Position numbers and translations under genes: made by a program. From Prevotellaceae bacterium UBA1710 (GTDB taxonomy: Bacteria > Bacteroidota > Bacteroidia > Bacteroidales > Bacteroidaceae): 22,710 nucleotides of DNA. The stretch lies in assembly GCA_002317355.1 (NCBI GenBank), contig DCJC01000013.1, positions 1-22,710 on the forward strand, in the 5' to 3' direction. A model generated the notes under the pieces. It was not told the DNA's origin and made no database searches. It saw only the letters and a list, made by a program, of their open reading frames with translations. Shown piece by piece: positions 1-8,187 of the stretch; within the stretch, counting starts at the first letter, position 1; every line of letters begins with the position of its first letter.

Positions 1-2
1 TA

Positions 3-1244
3 TTTGCGTATGTCTTAGGAATCGAACTAATTGATTTGGGACTCGAACTACATCTTGTAGAATATCCGGATATGCTTCATCATAAATTCTGTGTTGTAGA
101 TCATCATACTGTAATAACGGGTTCATATAATTGGACATTCTTTTCTGAAGAAGTAAACCGCGAAAATGTTGTGTTCATTACAGATGAAGATAAAGTAACA
201 GATTCATACATCGAAGAATTTGAAGGATTATTGGATAAATATGGGCGCGTAGAAAGTATGCCGGATTCTGTTCCTGAACGTCCTGAATACGATAGGAGTT
301 CTTTCAAACAATATATTAGTGAAGAATTGGTTGCAAGAAGTCGTAGAAGAATAGGAAATCAGAAGGATAACATAAGGAAAGCAATATCCCTTTCTCCATC
401 ATACGCACCTGTATTAAATGCGCAGAAAAAGTATGATGTTGTAATTGACAATACGTCACGCACTACAGAAGACATTGAACAGGAAATTACTACAAGAGCA
501 ATTGAAGAAAGGCAACAATTACAGAATTCTCTACATCAAAGACAACAACATCTATTCAGCCAACATGAAGTTGTTGTACAACGTGTAGCTCAATTGACTG
601 CTCAAAGGCAAACTGTGGTACAAGAAACAGCTCAAAGATTAGAATCCGCTATCAGCGACACAGAGAGACAACAGATTCGTGCAGAGCAAGATATTCAAAT
701 TTCTCATATAGATAATGAAATTTCTGTTGTAGAAACTCAGCAAGAATCAATTTCTAACCAACAAAACCAGGTTGAGCAAGAAATTGAAACAACAAATCAA
801 GAGATACAGGCTCTTCAACAAACTACTAAGATTGAAACACAAGGTGGAAGAGGAGCACTCAAAATTAATCTAAAATGGGGAACAACAGATGATCTTGACT
901 TACATGTGATAGATCCAGATGGATACGAGATTTATTATAAAAATAAAATGCATGTCTGTCAAGGTATTACTGGTCAATTAGATATCGATGCTAATGCAAG
1001 TTCGCCATACACAAGAAGTCCTCAAGAAAACATCTATTGGGAAGGCAAGGCGCCAACTGGACATTATAAGGTCATGGTTAACTTGTTTAGTAAACGTGAC
1101 ACCGTTAACAATATCCCTTATACTGTTACCGTTATTCCAGAAAAGGGAGAATCTAAGCCTTTCCCGAAGGTTATTGCAATAAACAAGAGTACTGATGATA
1201 TTGTAGAATTCGATATTACAGAAAATGGAATTGAATACAAGTAA
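3..1244 (+). CDS. PLD-like (HKD) protein with coiled coil and C-terminal YfaP/DUF2135-like domain, 5'-truncated by window edge
   Basis: The frame is open to the left edge, so the N terminus, and probably a first HKD half, lies outside. Counting from the first complete codon (413 visible residues), H26-x-K28-x4-D33-x6-G40-S41 with a following NWT is a complete phospholipase-D superfamily HKD motif. This family makes a phospho-histidine intermediate on phosphodiesters; members include lipases, nucleases and defence effectors. Residues about 150-278 are Gln/Glu-rich heptad-like coiled coil. Residues about 285-413 resemble the YfaP/DUF2135 beta domain (LKWGTTDDLDLHVIDPDG, then LD-D-N, ENIYW, AP-G-Y-V-V). 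It heads the AT-rich operon, and the HTH gene starts 2 nt after its stop. Seen: the HKD motif and domain order. Inferred: a nuclease or lipase effector, with the beta domain as protein-interaction or sensor module. Substrate unknown. Confidence 0.82.
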   Translation, partial: FAYVLGIELIDLGLELHLVEYPDMLHHKFCVVDHHTVITGSYNWTFFSEEVNRENVVFITDEDKVTDSYIEEFEGLLDKYGRVESMPDSVPERPEYDRSSFKQYISEELVARSRRRIGNQKDNIRKAISLSPSYAPVLNAQKKYDVVIDNTSRTTEDIEQEITTRAIEERQQLQNSLHQRQQHLFSQHEVVVQRVAQLTAQRQTVVQETAQRLESAISDTERQQIRAEQDIQISHIDNEISVVETQQESISNQQNQVEQEIETTNQEIQALQQTTKIETQGGRGALKINLKWGTTDDLDLHVIDPDGYEIYYKNKMHVCQGITGQLDIDANASSPYTRSPQENIYWEGKAPTGHYKVMVNLFSKRDTVNNIPYTVTVIPEKGESKPFPKVIAINKSTDDIVEFDITENGIEYK

Positions 1245-1245
1245 C

Positions 1246-1463
1246 ATGATCGATAATCAAAGAAACTCAAACCGACTCAAAGCAGTTCTTGCCGACACTG
1301 GACAAGCCAATAAGTGGCTAGCTGTGCAACTGGGCAAGTATCCTGTTACCGTAAGCAAGTGGTGTACGGAACCACACAACCTAATTTGCAGTCATTGGCA
1401 AAGATTTCTGATTTATTAAAAATCAACATTAAAGATTTGTTGGTCAATCGCAATATGTTTTAG
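1246..1463 (+). pseudogene. Frameshifted XRE/Cro-type HTH regulator
   Basis: ATG at 1246, directly after the upstream stop, begins MIDNQRNSNRLKAVLADTGQ and continues into a typical small XRE helix-turn-helix (KWLAVQLGK, then PVTVSKWCT as recognition helix). After the acg codon at 1366-1368 the frame is lost and would end at 1419. Skipping the two bases 1369-1370 restores an excellent continuation (TTQPNLQSLAKISDLLKINI, KDLLVNRNMF) ending at TAG 1461-1463. One deleted base (or a sequencing error) therefore explains both halves; the restored product is about 72 residues. Small HTH proteins of this type often accompany restriction and other defence operons in Bacteroidetes, presumably as autoregulators. 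No slippery heptamer is evident at the break, so programmed frameshifting is unlikely. The truncated 57-residue product keeps the recognition helix but loses the last helices. Confidence 0.78.
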
Positions 1464-1490
1464 TTTCCTGTCAAAATAAAATAAAAGAGC

Positions 1491-4400
1491 ATGAGCAATA
1501 TAAAATTCAACAAAATATCTTCGTTAATCACAAAATGGATTCAAGATGCCTCTATTGAAAAACTACAACTTACAGATGACAAATTGATAGAAAAGGCGAT
1601 TGGTATTATACTTTATCACCACCAAGAAGACGAAGGATCTTTATTTTTGAAACTTTGTGCTTTGAACTTTTTGAATGCTGCTATAAAAACAGAAGTATTC
1701 AAAAACAAATTGTCTTATGACTTGATTAAATCAAACGCAGCAAAACTGATTAAGACAATAGATACGTTAAAAAACGAGGAAATCTCCTACTATTACAATA
1801 AGGAGGAATTTTGCTTATATATCAAGTTTGGAACTATTGTATTTAGTTTTCATCATGTACCATTAATAACAGAAGTTTTGAAAGCAAGTTTCGCGACTCC
1901 AATTAAATGGCCAGGTATTCGACTTCAGAGAATAGCACAACCACTGTTAAACTACGCTTTCTCAATAAATAAAGAAATAGAAATTACACCCGTGGAAATG
2001 AATGACATAATATTTGAAGAATCAGTTGAATCATCAACAGCAAAAGATCTCAATTCCGATGAAATATCCAATAGCGAAAATAATGTCACGGATGATAATT
2101 GCGTTGTATCGGTAGGTACTCAACAAACGAATGTTCTTTCGGCAACCGAAAAAGATACGATAAAACAACGCGTACTGTCTATTATTGATTCATATTCTCC
2201 AGATTCAGAAGGATGGTATAATTTGGTTGAAATCTCTCCAGAACTCAAGATTAATGGTGTTGATCACAGAGAATATGGATTTAAGAAATTGACTTTGTTA
2301 TTAGAAGCTGTATTTGGGGCTTCTATGCAAAAAAGAAACGAAGGGACTATGGTATATTTAAAATTCCCTTTGAAAAACAGTCAAACTCCATCTGACATAC
2401 AAAACATATCAGAAAACGCTGATAATCATCATGGTTATTCGGATATTCTAAATGGAGTCCAGGTGGGTGATAGTGTTGAAATAAATAGTTTTGGGAACAT
2501 AAAAAATGGTAAAATTAGTGTTCTTAACAAACAATATATTCAACTTGAATTAAAAGGAGGACGTTCTATAAGAATCAAATGTGATTCAATAGCAAGTATA
2601 GAATCTGCATCTTTCTTAAATAACCTTATTGATCTTTCTTTTGCCAATGATATTGTAAAAGATGTTTTGTTGGCAGAGGGACTGTACACGTCATCATTAA
2701 TTAAGACGAATGCGACCATTACAATGGCAGAAAGTCGAAGAATATGGTTGGTGACTGACGATGGAAAAAATGCTTCTTGTTCAAAAGTAAGTCTTATCGG
2801 AATTAACAAAGATAACCTCGTAAAGGGACAACGAATATTTGCATTTCCATTTAAGGGAGAAAAAGCATATTGTGTCTTAATGGAGATGACATACTATGAA
2901 CTCTTTGAGTGCTTTAAAAAGTTAGTATTACAAAAGAAAGATAATGCTAAGGATATACAAAGAACACATATATTTAGTCTTTTAAGGTTCATATTGGAAA
3001 GCACGAGTACTCCCGAGGCACAATCTAAGATTAAGCAATTAAAAAAACAACTTAAATCAACCATATCGTCACCATCTTTATCCTTAGAAGGTTATGCTGG
3101 CGATGATTCATTTGATAATAATGCCTCTGCAATTGCATCTTCCGATACACGGGAAAATGATATTATAGAGAATCCTGCAACTAATAACATCATAGAAGAA
3201 ATGGTTGATGAGGAATCAAATGAAAAACAGCCAGAAACTTCACATGTAGAAATATATAAGCCCGAATCAGCTTCAATAGAGGGTCCTAAGGTTATAGGAT
3301 TTATTAATCTCAATGAAATCAAGGATCCAAGAAAGAAGAATAAAGCTGTATCTGAAGAAGGAACCACCAAGGATGCCATTCTTGCAACCCCAAAGAATGA
3401 GGTACTGCCATCAATGGGAAAAATACTAAGAATGGGGCCGATGTATGGATGGATAAGCCCGAATAATCAAGAAGAAAACTTGTATTTTAATACAACCGAA
3501 TTAATTTCTTATGCTGGAATTATTGATGCTCCTCGTGTAGGCGATGAGGTTATTTTTACTCTTGGGCAAAATGCTCGAGGAGCAATGGCCGTATGCATCC
3601 ATAAACAATGTTCCCGTGAAACTATTGAAGATTTAATAGAAAAAACTCAACGTTACGACACCAAAACTAGTGTTCGCTTAAAAAAGCACATTGAAGATTT
3701 TAACAACTTAGCTACGGATGCAATTGACACGAACGAAGATCTTGCATATTACCTAAATAAGGTTGGATTAAATGCCAAAATGCCTTTTTCTCCAAATGAT
3801 GTTGAGAAACTATTCGCAGAGAAACTTACTGCTGAAGAATATGCAAAAGGTATAAACTTGTTGATAGATGAGGTCGTAAAAACTGATGCTTCAAAAAGTT
3901 ATAATCTATTTTTAAGATCCTTCAGTTATACAAAATCGCACAAAATGTACTCTGTATCAGAGTCTCTTATAAGAAAAGCACTTGTTGTGTTTAAAAAACA
4001 GGATGATAAAACAAGATATTTTAAGGGATTGCTTAAGACTATCAATACCTTGTCAAATAGAATTGAAATAACCGAGAAATCGATAACCATCATCATCAAT
4101 TCTATTGATCAATCATCCAAACAATTACCTTTGTATGTAAGAGACGCTATTCTGAATCACAAAGATTTTAACGGAATTACACCAGATCAGGAAACAATCA
4201 GAACAGGATTGTATAAAGAAGAATATATTGATGAGGTAAAAGATTATATAAAACAAAACAATGCAGATGATTTAGCATATCTTACTTTAATCAAGCTTCA
4301 ATTAGCTTTCCACTCAGTTGAATATAATCCAACAGAGGATGTCCTTAATTTCCTATTGAGTCGTGCAAAGAACATTCTTGCTATTGGAGATAAGAAGTTG

Positions 4401-6593
4401 TATAGTGAAGTTAGGTATCTCCTTCGATTGTATTATCGCAATAGAAACTTTGATACTAACTTGGACTATACTGTTGGTCTGTACCTTATGACATTAGGCG
4501 AATATACTCCGTCAGATATAGAAATGTATTTGAATATGAGAAACCTCTGGCAAGTTCGCAAAGGTTATAGGCTCGACGATTTGTTTAAAAAAGTTGTTGA
4601 AAACGAGGATGACAATACGTTGGAACTAGCTATGCTTTCTTGTTCGAATGATGTTATCAAACAACGTACTTTAGAAGAATATGAAAAATTAGGTAAAAAT
4701 TTCGACAGCATCGATGAGTTCCCTTCATTACTTAAAGAGTTGAATAATCGATATATTCAATATTCTGCTGATCCTAGGATTAATTTCATGTCTTTTATAT
4801 CATATCTTCAGACAAGTACAATACTGTTGAATTCAGAAATGAATATAATCGAGAACGATTTTGACAAAATTGTTTCTTTGGTTACAGACTTTAATATAGG
4901 CCAAAAATATAATTCAATACTTAATGCATATAGGAATATTGATCAAAAGATTGCAAATATCACATCAAAATTGTCTTCTAATCCCACTGAAATAGGTTAC
5001 GAGACTCTTTTGCCTTCTTTGAATCTTCTGAAAAATAATATCTATTCAAAATTTGTTGAATTAGAGCAGAGAGTAAATCCAACAGTTACGATTTCTATTT
5101 TGGAATCTGTAGGATTAGAGGATTCTAAATCATCGGAATTAAAAGTAGAAATTAGAAACTCTGGTGATAGTGCTCGTGATGTACATATAAATAGCCTTAA
5201 GGCCTTTGGAAGCGACCTAACAGAGGATAATACGGTAAACATAGATGTAAGACTTTCTGCGGACGAGGAAAAAACCATAAGCATTGAGTTGCACATGTGT
5301 GACAGGGTTTTCCTTGAGAATGCTGCAGAGGTGGAGTTTGAAATTGGTTACGATGATATTTTCATCGCAACGGATCAGCGTGTACACGAAACCAAGACTG
5401 AAGGTCGAACTATAAGATTTAATAAAGAATCATTTACAGAAATTGACAACAAATTCCGTCATGCGTCTGGCGGCGAAGAGCTAGAAGCAGGTGATTCTAT
5501 GTTCTATGGTAGAGAAGCACTTATAGTTAATATTCAAAATGCCATATTAAATGGTTCTAAAAATCAAATCGCAATATATGGACAGAAACGTTCTGGAAAA
5601 AGTTCTTTGCTTAATCAAATTATTGGTAGGCTAGAATCTAACAAGAACGGTTCTGTAATATGTGGTAAGTTCAGTCTGCAAGGACTCCCAGACGAAGAGT
5701 CTAATCCTGTTAATTGGATACTAAGAAATATTGCAAATACACTACTGCGAAGTATAAGAAAATATGGTATCAAAAATATTGATAAGTCAATTTTAGAACT
5801 ATTCAAAACAGAGCCTGATGCGTTTACTGCATTAAGGGAATTTATCGAATACATTAATACAATTGTTGAATTGCAAAATAGTCACTTTGTAATTCTAATC
5901 GACGAATTCACTTATCTTTATCAGCTAATTAAAGATGGGAAAGTAAGTGAAGACTTTATGAGAAGGTGGATTGCTCTTATAGAAACTCCAGATGTCAATC
6001 TACAGACAATAGTAGCTGCACAAGATACCCTACCACATTTCATGAACGAAAGCTATGCTTCAAATTATTTCAACAAGTTCAGTAAAGAACCTTTGTCGTA
6101 TCTGTCTAGGGAAGAGGCTATTCAACTTATTAAGGATCCAATCAAGAATGTCGTATTTCTTAATCATGCAGAAGAATTAATTTATGAATACACATCAGGA
6201 AGCGCCTTTTTTACACAGATTTTCTGTACCAGGTTGGTAGATTATCTTAACTTCAAGAAATCTCGTACTGTCGGGAAAGAAGAAATTGAAACAGTTGCCG
6301 ATCGTCTATGTACAGGAACAGATAGGCTTGAACCATCTACATTTGAGTGCTTAACCAAAGAAGCCGATGGTTCAGATTTTTATGAGAACGATAATAAAAA
6401 GGTCCTCAAAGCAATAGCTGAACAAACTAGAGCTGGCGGACATGTTAACATGGAAGATCTATATGTTGATATGCCGCAGGATCATATTAAAGAGGTACTA
6501 AATAATTTATATTCGCGTAGAGTCATTTCTAAACAAGGTGAAGACTATTCTATAAACGTTAAACTATTTGTAAAATGGATACTCAACAATTAA
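1491..6593 (+). CDS. Giant multidomain STAND-like NTPase with LOTUS/OST-HTH and cold-shock-like RNA-binding domains
   Basis: 1700 residues. Residues 1-165 are a globular, mainly helical domain I do not recognise. Residues about 218-297 fit an OST-HTH/LOTUS winged helix (the YGFKKLTLLLEAVFG segment is typical); 322-370 look like an SH3/KOW-like beta barrel; about 395-450 may be a further small beta domain. Residues 642-706 resemble a cold-shock/OB barrel (MYGWISP, NLYF, GDEVIF, RGAMA). Residues about 715-1180 are helical, repeat-like. Residues about 1196-1294 look like a CARDB/Ig-type beta sandwich. A P-loop NTPase follows: FYGRE at about 1338, Walker A GQKRSGKSS at 1364-1372, Walker B with D1471-E1472, sensor-like region near VAAQDT. 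The C-terminal ~70 residues look like a winged helix. LOTUS domains bind RNA or G-quadruplexes in known cases. Inferred role: RNA-responsive NTPase switch of a conflict system. Its last 19 nt overlap the next gene, so the two are probably translationally coupled. Confidence 0.85.
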   Translation: MSNIKFNKISSLITKWIQDASIEKLQLTDDKLIEKAIGIILYHHQEDEGSLFLKLCALNFLNAAIKTEVFKNKLSYDLIKSNAAKLIKTIDTLKNEEISYYYNKEEFCLYIKFGTIVFSFHHVPLITEVLKASFATPIKWPGIRLQRIAQPLLNYAFSINKEIEITPVEMNDIIFEESVESSTAKDLNSDEISNSENNVTDDNCVVSVGTQQTNVLSATEKDTIKQRVLSIIDSYSPDSEGWYNLVEISPELKINGVDHREYGFKKLTLLLEAVFGASMQKRNEGTMVYLKFPLKNSQTPSDIQNISENADNHHGYSDILNGVQVGDSVEINSFGNIKNGKISVLNKQYIQLELKGGRSIRIKCDSIASIESASFLNNLIDLSFANDIVKDVLLAEGLYTSSLIKTNATITMAESRRIWLVTDDGKNASCSKVSLIGINKDNLVKGQRIFAFPFKGEKAYCVLMEMTYYELFECFKKLVLQKKDNAKDIQRTHIFSLLRFILESTSTPEAQSKIKQLKKQLKSTISSPSLSLEGYAGDDSFDNNASAIASSDTRENDIIENPATNNIIEEMVDEESNEKQPETSHVEIYKPESASIEGPKVIGFINLNEIKDPRKKNKAVSEEGTTKDAILATPKNEVLPSMGKILRMGPMYGWISPNNQEENLYFNTTELISYAGIIDAPRVGDEVIFTLGQNARGAMAVCIHKQCSRETIEDLIEKTQRYDTKTSVRLKKHIEDFNNLATDAIDTNEDLAYYLNKVGLNAKMPFSPNDVEKLFAEKLTAEEYAKGINLLIDEVVKTDASKSYNLFLRSFSYTKSHKMYSVSESLIRKALVVFKKQDDKTRYFKGLLKTINTLSNRIEITEKSITIIINSIDQSSKQLPLYVRDAILNHKDFNGITPDQETIRTGLYKEEYIDEVKDYIKQNNADDLAYLTLIKLQLAFHSVEYNPTEDVLNFLLSRAKNILAIGDKKLYSEVRYLLRLYYRNRNFDTNLDYTVGLYLMTLGEYTPSDIEMYLNMRNLWQVRKGYRLDDLFKKVVENEDDNTLELAMLSCSNDVIKQRTLEEYEKLGKNFDSIDEFPSLLKELNNRYIQYSADPRINFMSFISYLQTSTILLNSEMNIIENDFDKIVSLVTDFNIGQKYNSILNAYRNIDQKIANITSKLSSNPTEIGYETLLPSLNLLKNNIYSKFVELEQRVNPTVTISILESVGLEDSKSSELKVEIRNSGDSARDVHINSLKAFGSDLTEDNTVNIDVRLSADEEKTISIELHMCDRVFLENAAEVEFEIGYDDIFIATDQRVHETKTEGRTIRFNKESFTEIDNKFRHASGGEELEAGDSMFYGREALIVNIQNAILNGSKNQIAIYGQKRSGKSSLLNQIIGRLESNKNGSVICGKFSLQGLPDEESNPVNWILRNIANTLLRSIRKYGIKNIDKSILELFKTEPDAFTALREFIEYINTIVELQNSHFVILIDEFTYLYQLIKDGKVSEDFMRRWIALIETPDVNLQTIVAAQDTLPHFMNESYASNYFNKFSKEPLSYLSREEAIQLIKDPIKNVVFLNHAEELIYEYTSGSAFFTQIFCTRLVDYLNFKKSRTVGKEEIETVADRLCTGTDRLEPSTFECLTKEADGSDFYENDNKKVLKAIAEQTRAGGHVNMEDLYVDMPQDHIKEVLNNLYSRRVISKQGEDYSINVKLFVKWILNN

Positions 6594-8185
6594 ATCTTAA
6601 TAGAAATCCTTTTGCTTCTCCCACAGAGGAAGCAATAGGAACTGATTTCATTGGTAGAAAATCTGTATTAAAAACAATGCATGAATACATTATTAATGCA
6701 GATAAGATTTCTAATTATCATATTGTAGGCTTACCTAGAATCGGGAAGTCCTCTCTATTGAAAGCCTTCAAATCAATGGTTCTGGAGAATCATTATTCAC
6801 ATGATTTAGTAGTTTTCTATATATCACTAGACGAATGCGACAACTCAAATGATATGTGGAGGAGCATAGGAAAAGGCATTCGTAAGGAACTTAAAAAACA
6901 ATTTCATTCGTGTGATAAATACACCAACTTTATTGACGAATTGGAATTTGAGGATGTTGACGAGAATAAAATTGATTATGAATATGTCTGCTCCGTTGCT
7001 AGATGTATGAAAGCATCTGGCTTTTGGGGATTAATCTTGATAGATGAGTTTGATAATTTTTCTACGATAGCAACAAAAGGAACTGTTGGACAAGTAAGAA
7101 CTCTGTTTAGCGGTTCCGAATTTGGACTTCGTGCAGTCGTTGCATCAAGACGAATGGTAGAAAGAATTGAAAAAGAGGTAGAAGGAGCTTTGAACTCTAA
7201 TGTTTCTATTCTAGCACCAACTTTTATTAATGGTTATAAGCTTAAAGCCTTTAATGAAGATGACATGAAAGATTATTGGGCAACGATTGAAAAGAAAATT
7301 GGTGTCGCTGTGTCGAATAAATACAAAGAAGAGGTAAACTATTATGTTGGGGCTCACCCATGCTTGTTGAATTTGTTAAATGGAAGTTTTTGGACTGAAA
7401 AAGAAACAAAAGATTATATTTGTGATGATGTATCGAACTTAATACTAAGTGAGGAATTAATTAACAAATTACATGATTCATTTAACTGGGCAGTATGGAG
7501 AGATATGGAAAAATGGCAATTATTGCGTTCTCTTATCTTGTCTACATGGGGACCTGATGATGAAATTCCAAACAGCGAATTATCAGAATTAGAACGTTAT
7601 GGTATTATTGACAAATCTCAGTGTCTTTCCGAATCAAGTGGACCGATACGAATCGCTATTTCTCGTTATTTTACAGAATGGATGAATCTTAAACGATATG
7701 TTTTGCCTTTTGGTGACGAATGGTCAAAAGCAGAAGGAAACATGAGAAAAATTGTCAAGTGTTTTTGTGACGAAATGTATCAAGGATATGAATCAAAGAT
7801 GATTAGTCATTTGGAAGCAAAAAATGCAAATACACTTGAAAAGAATGCTGATCCAAGATTCACAGCAAAAGGTCGCTTCGATGCTATGAGAAGCAGGATG
7901 AATAAGAACATAAATAAGTATCCAGACATGTCTACATCTATAATAGACTATAGTGAGCCATCTGATTTGCCTGAGATATTCTTTAAGCGAGAATGGTCGT
8001 GGTTTCTACAAATATTCTCAAAAACTTGGGATGAATGGCGAGAAAAATTTGCAACCATGAACGAAATCCGTAATATTAAATTGCATAATAATCAAGGAGT
8101 TCCTCAAGTCCGCATTGAACTCGCAAAAAAATATTGTCACGAAGTGAATGAAAGAATAGAAGCATTTTTATCTGAACGTGGTTAA
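6575..8185 (+). CDS. P-loop ATPase with C-terminal HEPN-like (Rx4H) domain
   Basis: 536 residues. The N-terminal half is a STAND/Arch_ATPase-like NTPase: FIGR at 25-28, Walker A GLPRIGKSS at 52-60, Walker B LILIDEF with D157-E158, and a VVASRR sensor-like strand at about 190. Residues about 380-536 are all-helical and end in EIRNIKLHNN, giving R499-x4-H504, the HEPN ribonuclease signature; the surrounding pattern (FLQIFSKTWDEW before it, VNERIEAFL after it) resembles Swt1/DUF4145-type HEPN domains. HEPN domains are metal-independent RNases common in abortive-infection modules. The ATG overlaps the end of the giant NTPase gene by 19 nt, supporting coupled expression at fixed stoichiometry. Seen: both ATPase motifs and Rx4H. 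Inferred: ATPase-gated RNase effector or its regulator. Alternative: a catalytically dead HEPN used only for assembly. Confidence 0.8.
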   Translation: MDTQQLNLNRNPFASPTEEAIGTDFIGRKSVLKTMHEYIINADKISNYHIVGLPRIGKSSLLKAFKSMVLENHYSHDLVVFYISLDECDNSNDMWRSIGKGIRKELKKQFHSCDKYTNFIDELEFEDVDENKIDYEYVCSVARCMKASGFWGLILIDEFDNFSTIATKGTVGQVRTLFSGSEFGLRAVVASRRMVERIEKEVEGALNSNVSILAPTFINGYKLKAFNEDDMKDYWATIEKKIGVAVSNKYKEEVNYYVGAHPCLLNLLNGSFWTEKETKDYICDDVSNLILSEELINKLHDSFNWAVWRDMEKWQLLRSLILSTWGPDDEIPNSELSELERYGIIDKSQCLSESSGPIRIAISRYFTEWMNLKRYVLPFGDEWSKAEGNMRKIVKCFCDEMYQGYESKMISHLEAKNANTLEKNADPRFTAKGRFDAMRSRMNKNINKYPDMSTSIIDYSEPSDLPEIFFKREWSWFLQIFSKTWDEWREKFATMNEIRNIKLHNNQGVPQVRIELAKKYCHEVNERIEAFLSERG

Positions 8186-8187
8186 GT

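Noticed and set aside
1360..1380. Programmed ribosomal frameshift in the HTH gene
   Set aside because: No slippery heptamer or downstream hairpin is evident; a one-base deletion is simpler.
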